From: Azolla caroliniana
Taxonomy: Eukaryota; Polypodiophyta
NCBI GenBank assembly: GCA_043228905.1
Contig: JBHGNT010000004.1
Location: 2,232,001-2,296,000 of the forward strand
Direction: 5' to 3'
DNA: 64,000 bases
Shown here: one piece after another, positions 1 through 10,031 of the stretch
How positions within the stretch are numbered: the first letter of the stretch is position 1
Layout: each line of letters starts with the position of its first letter
The notes under the pieces: generated by a model
Database searches by the model: none
Seen by the model: the letters and a program-made list of their open reading frames with translations, nothing else
Told to the model about the DNA's origin: nothing
Translations under genes and position numbers: made by a program

Positions 1-420
1 AGAGAAGGAATTAGTACTAAACGAAGGATTAGTACTATGAGAGGTGTGGAACTTCTGAGAGAGAAGGAAGAAGTGAGCGAGACAGAGAGAAAGAGAGAGA
101 GTGATGATAAGAAAGATATGTATTATATGAAGAGAATATACAATGGTGGCTAAAAGGCTTAAGACTGGCATTGAACCAATTTGGTTCAACATAATGCCTA
201 GTGCCCTCTTTTATAGTGTTTTCAGGAGTAATCCTGAAGCTTCTAGAATGTTCCAGAGAAATTTGGAATATACACTAATTTCCTATAATAAAATGTAAAT
301 GAAAATAATATCCTACGTATTACAATAGATGATCTAATGGTCAAGAGCTCGACCCATATAACCTAAGGTCATGGGTTCGAGTCTTGCCATATCATGACAG
401 GTTCAGTGGTTACAACCAAA
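1..420. repeat. AT/GA-rich repeat with a tRNA-like (SINE-like) tail
   Basis: No coding sequence is visible. Positions 50-110 are GA-rich. Positions 330-390 hold a box-A-like stretch (ctaatggtcaagagc) followed about 40 bases later by ggtcatgggttcgagtc, which resembles a tRNA box B. A related arrangement recurs at 59300-59720, including similar 'ggttcaaca' text and a second 'ggtcatgggttc' motif. I read both as members of one repeat family, possibly tRNA-derived. No poly-A tail or target duplication was found, so the class is uncertain. Confidence 0.35.
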
Positions 421-2815
421 TTAGAATGCACCCGGATGATCAGGAGAAAACAACATTTGTCATGGAATGGGGTGTTTTCGTGGCAGAAGTAATGATGTTC
501 GGTTTAAAAACGGCGCCGACCATATTCTAGCGCATCATCACCGAAATTTTTAACGAGTATATCCCGTCGTTCATGCAAGTCTTTCTCGATGACTTCGTCG
601 TATATGGTCAGCGACTGGAACACATGACCCAGTTACGTCTCTCTCTTGATTGATGTCACCAGGCTCGGTTAAGTTTAAACACGGCAAAATGCGCGTTCTT
701 GGTCACAAGCGACAACCTACTCGGGCACATCGTCAGTCAAGAAGGTATTGTTGTGGACCCGGATAAAGTACAAGCCATCCTAAATGCCCCCACACCCTCG
801 AACGCAAAAGGCCTCAGCTGATTTCTGGGACAAATCAGATGGCACAGCCAGATGATACGCCACCTGGCCGATTTCGCGACAACACTACACGCTGCGGTTC
901 ATCGACTCCCCTTTCAATGGACTTCAATCGGGGACGAGGCTTACCAAGGATTGAAATTAATGCTCTCGCATGCCCCAGTTGTACAACCCCCAATATGGTC
1001 GAAACCTTTTCATGTCTTCGTGGACGCATCAGATATCGCCATCGGGAGCACACTTATGCAATGCACGCCCCCAAATTGGTATCAGCCAGTGTATTATGCT
1101 AGCCGACGTCTCTCGGCCACGGAAAAGAACTATTCAACCACCGAACGGGAGGCCCTCGGTATGATCTACAACATCAATAAATTTTGGCATACCTGTTAGG
1201 CCGAAAATTCACATTTCACGTCGATCACTCGGCCCTCCTTTACCTAGTCAATAAACAAGCCCTGACAGGTCGATTGGCTCGATGGATGCTCCTATTACAA
1301 GAGTTTGATTTTCATATACAACATCGACCCGGAGTCCAATACGCCGTCGCTGACTATCTAAGCCACCTCGAGTCAGGAGACCCTGCCGAGCCCACATATG
1401 ACGATTTACCCGATGCCGGCCTATTTCATCTCACAACGTTGCCAGACGACAAAGAAGATGAATGGATCACGGAGATGACCCATTTCCTTAGCACTGGCTT
1501 GCCTCTTGACCACATGCCCCTCGATGTACGGAAACGACTCGAAGTATGTAGCCGCAACTTTTGTCTCGTTTCCGACATCCTCTACCACAAAGGGTTGGAC
1601 GGAATATGGCGTCGGGCCATTCGACAATTCGAGAAGAAGGCCATCCTCCAAGAGGCCCACCTAGGAATCGCCAGCGGACACTACGCCGGAGAGTCCACAA
1701 CAAGGAAAGTATGGCAGAGTGGGTTATGGTGGCCTACAACGAAAAAGGATGCCCACGAGTTCTGCCGACAATGCGACTTGTGCCAACGGTTGGGACAGCC
1801 GATGGAATAAGCTCGAATGCCACACCAACCCATTCTTCCATTGGAACCATTTAAAAAATGGGGGTTAGATTTTGTGGGACCCTTCAAACCAGCCGCGGCC
1901 CGAACCGGTAATAAATATATCATCGTGGCCACGGACTACTGCACAAAATGGGTCGAGGCAAAGGCTTTACGAGACAACACGGCAGCATCCACGACCAAAT
2001 TTGTGTACGAACATCTCTGGTGCCGTTATGGATGCCCAATTGAACTCGTTAGTGACCAAGGTGGGCACTTTATAAACCATATAATATGCGAGCTTACAAC
2101 ACACTACGCAGTGGTACATAAGAAAAGTACACCATACTACCCGCAGGCAAACGGATTGGCAGAATCAACTAACAAAATTCTCCAAACAATACTGAAGAAG
2201 ATCGTCAATGAGAACAACACCGATTGGGATGACAAGATCTAGAGTGCACTATGGGCTTATCGCACTACATTCAAAACGAGCATTCAATCCAACCCCTTTC
2301 GGATGGCTTTTGGTCTCGAAGCCGTTATGCCCATCGAGTTCCAAGTTCCGAGTCTCTAAGTTCAAGTTAAAGCACGGCTCCCCGAGGCCCAATCCGAACA
2401 ATTGAGACTGGAACAACTCCTCGAACTTGGCGAGGACTGAGTAGCGAGCATGGCCCAACTTGAACAGCGCCAACGACAACGGAAAGCCTTTGTGGACTGA
2501 CATCGGAAAGGATTGGAACAAGAACTGACCATAGGCAAACTGGTCCTCATTTTCCAGATGAGATTCGGTGCTATGCCAGGAAAGTTACGATTTCGATGGA
2601 CCAGCCCCTTCTGGATTATTGACGAGTTTAACGACACGTTCTAGCTCGGCACCCTCGTCGGGGAAATTGTCAAAAGCTGGGTGAATGGATTCTGATTGCA
2701 ACCGTACCAGGGAAATACCCAGCCAACCCTTTTGCCGAATCTCTCGGCACGGACAATGCCACGAAGGAGGCCACGCGTCCCCCTCGGTAAGAACCCACCA
2801 ACATTCCAAAGTAGA
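421..2815 (+). pseudogene. Decayed Ty3/gypsy pol: RT remnant, RNase H, integrase
   Basis: This is the pol region of an LTR retrotransposon, broken into several frames. The RT part (421-840) keeps FGLKTAPTIF and the catalytic FLDDFVVYG. RNase H (852-1420) shows FTFHVDHSALLYLV and ends in a typical HRPGVQYAVADYLSH tail. The integrase has an H-H-C-C zinc region (HLGIASGHYAGES, FCRQCDLCQ, about 1650-1790), then a core with DFVGPFK, VSDQGGHF and YPQANGLAES (1817-2242). A degenerate tail continues to about 2810 (ALWAYRTTFKTSI). Several breaks are TAG or TGA where relatives have Trp, for example near 820, 2238 and 2642. The gag and 5' half of RT are missing, so the element is 5'-truncated. It belongs to a different gypsy lineage from the rest of the window. 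Confidence 0.85.
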
Positions 2816-3390
2816 CATTAGGTAGGATTAGGTATAGTTTTAGCAATGAGTTAGTTCCACCTACACCACCTACCACATCACCCAAATCACGTCATGTTTA
2901 GAGGCACACATTAGTCACTTTCACATTCACTTAAGTATTTAAAGGCACATTCACATCATCCAAGGCAAAGCACTAACTCCCTAGGACACGTGGCCATAAT
3001 ATCCTATTATGGCATCCACGCCCAAGAATCTCCAGGCTCCTCTTCATGCACAAAACCCTATGCATTCGCTAAAAAACAGTTACCCCAAGCCCACCCCACA
3101 CACAGACGTTTTCTTGCATACCCAGCTTACATCGCTCCCACGCTCTCAAGCCTCCTCTTGCTCTCAGCGCGTTCATCGCTCCCACCACTCTTGCTCACAA
3201 GCCCTCTCCTGTCCTCGTAGCCCCTCTGCCGCACCACAACCATCTCCTTCCCTCACTCTGTATCGGCCTGGTCGAATCCTCCTTCCCCAATCTTCCACAC
3301 ACCAGAACAGAACCACAACAACATTCTTGGCCAGCTACTGGAACAAGCCGCGAGCCGCGAGCCGCGAGCCGCGAAGCGAACCTCAAGTGA
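2816..3390 (+). other. Spacer between decayed pol and coiled-coil ORF
   Basis: This 575-base stretch has no convincing coding region; the open frames are short and of biased composition. A perfect CACGTG G-box lies at about 2987-2992. Positions 3350-3376 hold a short tandem repeat of gagccgc. It is most simply the non-coding spacer of the same decayed gypsy element. Confidence 0.4.
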
Positions 3391-4487
3391 CTGCTTGTTG
3401 AAAGGTCGGCCACGCTTGAAGCACGAGAACGAGCGGTGAGGACCCTCCAGGTCTCTATCACTGAGGCTAAAGAACGTTTCATCAAAGAAACCGAACGGAA
3501 TAGCCAACGGGAATAGGAACTCTTCGCAGACAACAAGGAATTATGATGTCATCAAAGAGCCTTCCAGGACATGGACAACGAATATATGCAAAAGTGGAGG
3601 ATCTCGGAGGAGCAACGAGCAAAAATTTCCGAAGCATTTCACCAGTTGCAAACCTAGCACATCGCCGTCAAACAACATCGGGATGCTTGGCAACAGGAAA
3701 GGGACGAACTGTAGCTCAGCTCACCAACTGTTATGAGTAGACCATCACGCTCATCACTGAGAAAGCAAAAGATAATCAAGCTACTTTAGCACTCTTCGCC
3801 CGCAAAAGCCAAGCCGAAGCCACGGCCGTAAGGGAGGCACTGGAAGTTCACCGTGCGAGCATCGGCATGGACGATACCAAAATCAAGACCCTAATCAACA
3901 AGTATCGCCAACAATTCACCACGACGATCAAAGAAACGCTTGACCATTTCTGGTAGGGGTGGTCAGCCCAAGCCGCAGACCTACACATACTACGCGCAGA
4001 TGCCGAGAACTGACGGAAGGAGGGCCGAGGGTTTTACAAGATGGATGACACCAACATCCAGACCCTCCGTGAAGACTTAACGGAAGAATATCATACCTTG
4101 GCAACATCCCACACCGCGGCCATCGAGCAACTCTTGGAGGAATTCAACGATGATCTAATGGTGTTTCGTTTAGAAGCCGAAGCGTACGAGGAGGAATGAC
4201 TCGCTACCGGGAGTCACAGGGCTCCCACAAACACCGAGCAAGGAAGCGAGTTACTCCCCACGGCAACTCGACCGGAAGAACCTGCCCCTGCAGACGTCCA
4301 CATCCCACCGGAGCCACAGACTATAACCCCGAACCTGCCTGAATCGATCCCAACAGAGGAGGGCACACACGACGACACCGCCATCCCCGACTCGGCAACA
4401 CAACCTCCATCACCAACCCCACCTGCCGAGCAGCCAGCCCAACCCCACGCCCCTGAGGATATCCTGGGCATATTGGAAGAGGAATAA
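3391..4487 (+). pseudogene. Decayed coiled-coil ORF 3' of gypsy pol
   Basis: Read largely in one frame and ignoring stops, this stretch gives a charged, Glu/Lys/Gln-rich sequence typical of a coiled coil (for example TLEARERAVRTLQVSITEAK and QDMDNEYMQKWRISEEQ). It ends in an acidic, proline-rich tail (about 4225-4487, ending in ILGILEEE). The frame is interrupted by several TAG/TGA codons. It sits between integrase and the LTR, where some plant gypsy elements carry an extra ORF or env-like gene. I see no signal peptide or fusion motif, so an envelope function is not supported. The function is unknown. Confidence 0.5.
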
Positions 4488-5034
4488 AACCAACCTATAA
4501 GCCCTCATAGGAACGGGCAATTTTTGTAATTTGTGTTGTTTTGCCAAATCCATGGTGAACCGTGGGTCCAACGGACAAAGTCATGTCCCACGGGCATGCC
4601 ACGTGTTGTCCATAGGCTAGAAATATAAATTAATTAAATGTAATACGTCGGTAGGTAAGGCGAGTAGGTAAGGTAGAGTTAGGTAAACGCCGAGTTTCGA
4701 GCCTCATAGTCAGCCGACCACTCGGCTCTGTATGAAGAAAAAGAAAAAGTATATAAACCGAGGTCTGCGTACCTCGGCAGGGGGGAGATATCTAGAGCCT
4801 AGGCGAGGTCATTTCATAGTTATAAGAGCTTTGTAAGGTCACCAGCTGTGGGCCGTGTTTTTGTAATCATCGCTAACTGTTTGCAGTAATACATATCTAT
4901 TAGCTCTTGTTGTTTTCATTTGTGGGCCGTCATTTCTAAGGTCTCAACTACATATACGACCTGGGCTTTATTCCGGGTATGCTCTCTGTTTTCTTCCCCT
5001 AATGACGCCTCCGTGCGCAAGTCTTCACGTTACA
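4488..5034 (+). repeat. LTR-like tail of the decayed gypsy element
   Basis: No coding content. A TATA-like box (agtatataaacc, about 4748-4759) precedes a GC-richer leader, as in a U3-R boundary. The block ends with cttcacgttaca at 5034, where a minus-strand gypsy sequence starts abruptly. The 5' edge was not defined (a TGTG at about 4532 is possible), and no second copy is in the window to confirm it. Confidence 0.4.
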
Positions 5035-6108
5035 CTTCCCTTGATACCGATAGCTTGTAGGCATATCGAAGGTGTTTCCAACAGAACGGTTAATAGAATC
5101 CAAATGTTGTGGTAGAAGGCGGACACTCCCAGGAATCTCAGAATCTCCGTGACCGACTTGCATTCATACTTCATCGTAGAGATGGCTTCTACCTTTGTCG
5201 GAGACGGTTTCCGGCCATATGGTCCGCACAAGTGCCCCACTACCAAGATTTCGGATTGCCCGAAAGCCGATTTCTCCCCGGAGAAGGTAAGCCAAGTACC
5301 CTCAAGCCTCTGCAGTATCTTCTCGCAGTCGGAGGTGTGATCCGCGACAAACCTCTGGTATCCATCTGGTCCGACCGATTCATACTTAGCTTCCACCAGA
5401 CATCCCTTGATCGGGTTGTCGTCCAAGAACGGCATGGTCATGTCCGGGTTGCAGTCCCTCAACACTTTGTTCATTGCGTTCGCTATATGCGCCACCGAGG
5501 TGGTCCCTCCTTGCGGCAGGGTAAACATCCGACCTAAGCCGAGAGGGGTTGGCATCGTCGTGATATCCGTACTCTCCAAGGCTAGCGAGAACTGGCTATA
5601 TCCCGAGCATATGTCGTCAACCGAGTAGATTGACCTTCCGGCGAAGGTCTCCGTGAACTCATAAATAGTTGGCCCGATTCCTACGCTCCGAATGGTCACC
5701 TCTACAACATGCCGTTCTTCTTTGGCACCGTGAGCCACCGATTCAAATATAGGGCACTCGACGGCTCGAGGATACCCATCTCAACCTTCTGCTTCAACAT
5801 TTCCATCAACTTCGAGATGTGAGCTCTCGGTATTGGAATCAGCTTGAGTTTCCACGATATATGCAGTATCGTGAAGATCACCATTGGCTCTATGATTGTT
5901 GGGTCGACGCACCTGATTTCCCCCAGCAAGAATGCAAAGGCTTTCCCGTTGTCGTGGTTTTCTGCGAGTACGTATAGGATCTTAGGCGGGACTGAGGGGG
6001 TATTGGACGAGGAAGAGATGGATGCCGGGAGACCAATTCTCTCCGGTACCAATAGCATCGGCTGTGGCACAAACTGGAGCGATTCCGGATGCGTACCAAA
6101 GGCTGCCG
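5035..6108 (-). pseudogene. Minus-strand Ty3/gypsy reverse-transcriptase fragment
   Basis: Minus-strand translation gives a gypsy RT related to the other copies in this window. It contains KAFAFLLGEIRCVDPTI, then IPIPRAHISKLMEMLKQKVE, the palm segment RSIYSVDDICSGYSQFSLAL, TLPQGGTTSVAHIANAMNKV and MPFLDDNPIKGC. The last corresponds to the catalytic DD motif, here FLDD. There is a break near 5700-5740 between two frames. The 5' side (high coordinates) ends at about 6108, against LTR sequence. The 3' side is cut at about 5035 by the preceding LTR-like block, so RNase H and integrase are absent. It is too truncated to function. Confidence 0.8.
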
Positions 6109-6684
6109 AACATGAGAGAGGGAGAGAGAGAGCATATGCGCAACACAGACTCAAGACACACTACTTATGTACAGAAATGGAAAGAAGAAACTCCGAAGAA
6201 ACCAACACAGACACAGACGCACGGAACTTCACTTATGTATATTTACAAGAGAGATATACAACTCCGGCTTCGAGCCAGCCTAAGGTAGATTAGGTTACAA
6301 CAGTGGTCTACTGCCAAGCCGTCGATCGGGGAGCTCTCGGGCTCGTCACGCCGAACAGGGTCTTGCACATGAGACAGAGTGGAAACGAAAACCTCTTAGG
6401 ATATAGAAGCTCTTAACTAGACTAAACCGTAAACAGACACGAAGACTCAACCACATGATGACGGAGAAGAAGACCTAGATTAAACCCTAAAGAAAGAAAG
6501 TAAGTAAGAGAAAGCTACCATACCTTAGACCTAAGTGGTATACCCTCGTAACTAGAAAATGGGCAACCCCTCGTAAGAGCACAGTCCTCTCCTTTTATAG
6601 TCTAAGGAGGGAAGGACGTTACAATGTGGGATAAGTATCCCCTTGTTATTTTATACACATTACCGAATGTACATGTGCACACGG
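6109..6684 (-). repeat. Minus-strand gypsy LTR, part 1 (split by N1)
   Basis: This stretch matches the LTR at 56156-56679 in order: a run of aaaccctaa-type text, 'aagtggtata', a reversed TATA segment (ccttttatagtctaagg, about 6592), 'cttacaatgtgggataa' and 'acatgtgcac'. It stops at 6684 where N1 begins. The remainder resumes at 47745 after a duplicated ACGG and ends in cttcacgaca at 47812. The outer 5' boundary near 6109 is not a clean TGTC end, so this LTR is truncated or rearranged there. Confidence 0.7.
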
Positions 6685-7323
6685 TGTCGTGGAGAAAACC
6701 ATCCCTAGGAGGAAACAAAAGAAACCGTGCACGAACCGGCCCTTCCATGTGTGGGCGTGTGAATTGATAACTTGTACATAATTATGTGTAGGGTGGCCGA
6801 TGTAAATATACTAGGTGCGACATATTTATTAGGAAATCGATGCGTATCTCTGTCCGAAGGAACAGAGAATAAAATAATGTGACTGTGATTGAAGGAGAAG
6901 GGTCTCTCCCCAATGACCTATATAAGGAAGACGAGAAGGAAGAACAGATTGGCATGCATTAGCGAGGACGAAGTGCTGCCGAACCGCGTGCTGAGCTCTC
7001 TCTGTCCTCCTTCAGTAGTCTTTCTCTACGGGTTCGGAGATCGTCGCGTCTGCTTCGTGGACAGCCCGTGCGCTTCCATCAGAGGCTCTCCCTTCGCGTT
7101 TCTGTGTTTGGCATGTGACATCTCTATGTGTGTGTGGACTCTTGTGTAGGGTCGATTGCCGATGTTGTAATCATTACTGGTGTTATAATCGAATTGTTCC
7201 ATTTTCTCTCTCTCTTTCATTGTGTTCAGCATAACGCTATCTCTCTCTCCTCTCTCACGCTCCTTGGTTCAGGGCCCCCGCGGTCCCGTCTCATTTCACC
7301 CGCGAAAGCGTAGTAACACGACA
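6685..7323 (+). repeat. N1 5' LTR (639 bp)
   Basis: It starts TGTCGTGGAG and ends GTAACACGACA, so TGTCG/CGACA form 5-bp inverted ends. A TATA box (cctatataagg) lies at about 6918-6928. The R/U5 part is rich in tctctc. It matches the 3' LTR at 41733 base for base over long stretches, at roughly 93% by eye. The intact text around 7200-7240 shows what the 3' LTR looked like before C1 inserted. Confidence 0.9.
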
Positions 7324-7346
7324 TAGTTTCGTGAACCCGACATGAA
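7324..7346 (+). promoter_or_regulatory. Putative primer-binding region with gaacccgac core
   Basis: The segment directly after the 5' LTR reads tagtttcgtgaacccgacatg. The same gaacccgac(g/a)tgaa core follows the LTRs at 37352 (minus) and 39875 (minus). None starts with the usual TGG that pairs with tRNA CCA. Its complement resembles a tRNA T-arm (gtcgggttc), so an internal tRNA region or tRNA fragment might be the primer. This is inferred from position and conservation only. Confidence 0.5.
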
Positions 7347-9038
7347 GGAGGCGGCAAAGGAGTTGAAGATGAGGGGATCTGAGCTTGCTTAAGCTATGGC
7401 AGTAGCCGTTGACCGGTTAATGAGTGCTCATGAGGGAACAGGAACCCTCGACAGAGCCATAGAATCGATCGTTGGCACCATAGGCCGATTTGGTGGTAAG
7501 AACGCCACGATCTATTTGGAGGCCTATCGGGCCGAGATGATCATGAGAGAGATCCTTGAAGATAGGCGGTTGTTCGGGTTCCCTCGAGTGGTGACGCCGA
7601 GCATCCATGCAGAGGTGCTCGAGGTGCTGGCCGGATGCCAGACGTGGGAGGTTTTCGGGGAGCGGCTCCTCGAAAGGTATGGGTTCGACGACTCGCTTCG
7701 ATTGTCGAAGCGGGATTTCATGGCATGGGTTGAAAGCCTTGGGAAGGGGAGGAGCGCACTGGCGCTCCTCCACGAATTCGAAACGTGGTTTGCGCGGTTG
7801 TCGGCGTTGGACCGGACCGTGCTCGATACGAGCCGGGTACTGTTGTTCGTCAAAGAGGTCGACGCGTTGAACATAGAGAAGATAGGTCTCATGGTGGAGA
7901 CCGATGACGGGCTCACGACTGATTGGGCCATGGTTAAAGGAGTCTGCAGCCGTTTCGACAAACGGTAGGAATGGAGCGAGGAAGGGCCGTCAACAACGAG
8001 ACCCATCCCAGCAAGGCAGTTCGAGGAGCCTTTGCTGGCGCGAAAGGAAGAGACCCGAAATTGGTTTGAGACGGGGTCGTCCTCGAGCAGCGTGGTCAAA
8101 GGTCCCTCCGGAGGAGCGACGTTGGAAGAATTGTCACAAATGGTGCGCGACGTCTAGATCGTGCAGGCACGACGAGACAATGGCAACAAGTCTCGTGTCT
8201 GAAGGCCACTGGCAGGGCAGCGATGCATATGGTGCGACGCATTCGGCCATGCACGTAGAGATTGCGCGGATTTCTCAGCTGCGCTCAAAACTAACACGGT
8301 GTACCTCTAGGGTGGCTGGGTGCACTCCAACGAGACTCGGAGAGCCCTAGAAGTGAATACCGGGCATGGTGGAATGAAGAGGCTGATGGAAGAGGCCGCC
8401 GCGCGACACACTGAGGCCGTGATTTATGCGGCATCGGCAGGAATCCGGGTCGGGGTCAACGAGCGACAGAAGGCGAGCCACTCCGGGTTCTGGCCACTTG
8501 TGCTGGAAGGCCTCTTCGGAGTCCGACTAAGGAAGGAAGAAGAGGTCCGCGCGGAGCAGCATATCCCAGGGGTCACCGGGTGGGGCGACTCGGTCGAGGA
8601 AAAGTCTGGCTTCGCAGAAGCTACATGCCAGAACTACGAGGTTTTGCTAGAAGACAAATGCGCGGGAAAGGCTGGAAGGGCCGGTCCCCTACAACGGTAC
8701 AACACTCGGTTCGGCCCAAAAAAGAGTGACGCCAACAATTCCGGCATACCGGACAAGGCCAAGCCTGCCGGGTACCGGCTAAGCACCGAGATAGACAAAG
8801 CGACGGACCTGCGGAAGGTCCTTGAAGAGCGGATCCTTGAGAACAAGGTGGAGTTGTCGATGAGGGAGGTGCTTGGAATTGCCAAGTAGGAGTTCCACAA
8901 CTCCATTGTGGATTTGGTGAAGCGCAAACTGCTCTCCACGGAACTGGAACCGGAGAAGCCCGTAGAGGTGTGGACTATGCACTTAGAGGATGCGGCCCTG
9001 GAGGATGAGTTGGTGCCAAGTTACACTAGGCCACAACC
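7342..9038 (+). pseudogene. N1 gag (broken)
   Basis: This gypsy gag reads MKEAAKELKMRGSELA, then a TAA at about 7390, then a long frame to a TAG at 7966-7968. It has a retrotrans_gag-like helical capsid region (7400-7970) and a CCHC zinc knuckle in another frame (C-x2-C-x4-H-x4-C, about 8227-8270). A further gag C-terminal block follows (8320-8889), ending in another stop. Relatives N2 and N3 carry the same order with the gag and protease in one frame. The TAG at 7966 replaces a conserved Trp codon (KRW in N3). The product would package element RNA in a cytoplasmic particle; this copy cannot make it intact. Confidence 0.85.
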
Positions 9039-10031
9039 ACTACTGAGACCCCTGTCCGGATCAGAGATGTGCAAGAGCCAGTAGTGGCGCTAATAGACCA
9101 TGAATCCGAGATCAATCTGATGTCCATGGACTTCTACAAAAAGGGGAAATGGCCGATCAACACCAAACATGGCTGGAAGATACGCGCGGCAACCCGCGCT
9201 ATAGAGGAGTTGCGCGGGGCGTGCCTGAACGTACGCGTGAAGATCGGCGACATCGAGATAGAACAACACTTTTTTGTGCAAGAGACGTCCTCACACCCAA
9301 TGATACTCGGCGAACCGTACATCACGGTAGCATGCATGGAGACAAAGGTGCTCGACAATGGCTCGGCATACTACTGAGACCCCTGTCCGGATCAGAGATG
9401 TGCAAGAGCCAGTAGTGGCGCTGATAGACCATGGATCCGAGATCAATCTGATGTCCATGGACTTCTACAAAAAGGGGAAATGGCCGATCAACACCAAACA
9501 CGGCTGGAAGATACGCGCGGCAACCCGCGCTACAGAGGAGTTGCGCGGGGTGTGCCTGAACGTACGCGTGAAGATCGGCGACATCGAGATAGAACAACAC
9601 TTTTTTGTGCAAGAGACGTCCTCACACCCAATGATACTCGGCGAACCGTACATCACGGTAGCATGCATGGAGACAAAGGTGCTCGACAATGGCTCGGCAT
9701 ACTACTGAGACCCCTGTCTGGATCAGAGATGTGCAAGAGCCAGTAGTGGCGCTGATAGACCATGGATCCGAGATCAATCTGATGTCCATGGACTTCTACA
9801 AAAAGGGGAAATGGCCGATCAACACCAAACACGGCTGGAAGATACGCGCGGCAACCCGCGCTACAGAGGAGTTGCGCGGGGCGTGCCTAAACGTACGCAT
9901 GAAGATCGGCGACGTCGAGATAGAACAACACTTTTTTGTGCAAGAGACGTCCTCACACCCAATGATACTCGGCGAACCGTACATCACGGTAGCACGCATG
10001 GAGACAAAGGTGCTCGACAATGGCTCGGCAT
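9039..10031 (+). repeat. Three tandem 331-bp copies of the retropepsin domain
   Basis: The units run 9039-9369, 9370-9700 and 9701-10031 and differ by only a few bases. Each carries the protease active-site segment VALIDH(G/E)SEINLMSMD and the following MILGEPYITVA segment. The unit length of 331 is not a multiple of three, so each copy sits in a different frame. The first copy has DHES, the others DHGS; N2 and N3 have a single DHG-type site, so the expected catalytic Asp is present but the usual D-S/T-G is D-H-G in this lineage. The array is recent relative to the rest of N1. Confidence 0.9.

Noticed and set aside
330-420. Possible tRNA gene
   Set aside because: Only box-A- and box-B-like words are present; no acceptor stem or cloverleaf could be formed by eye.
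3391-4487. Envelope gene of the first gypsy element
   Set aside because: No signal peptide, fusion peptide or membrane anchor is visible; the composition is that of a coiled coil.
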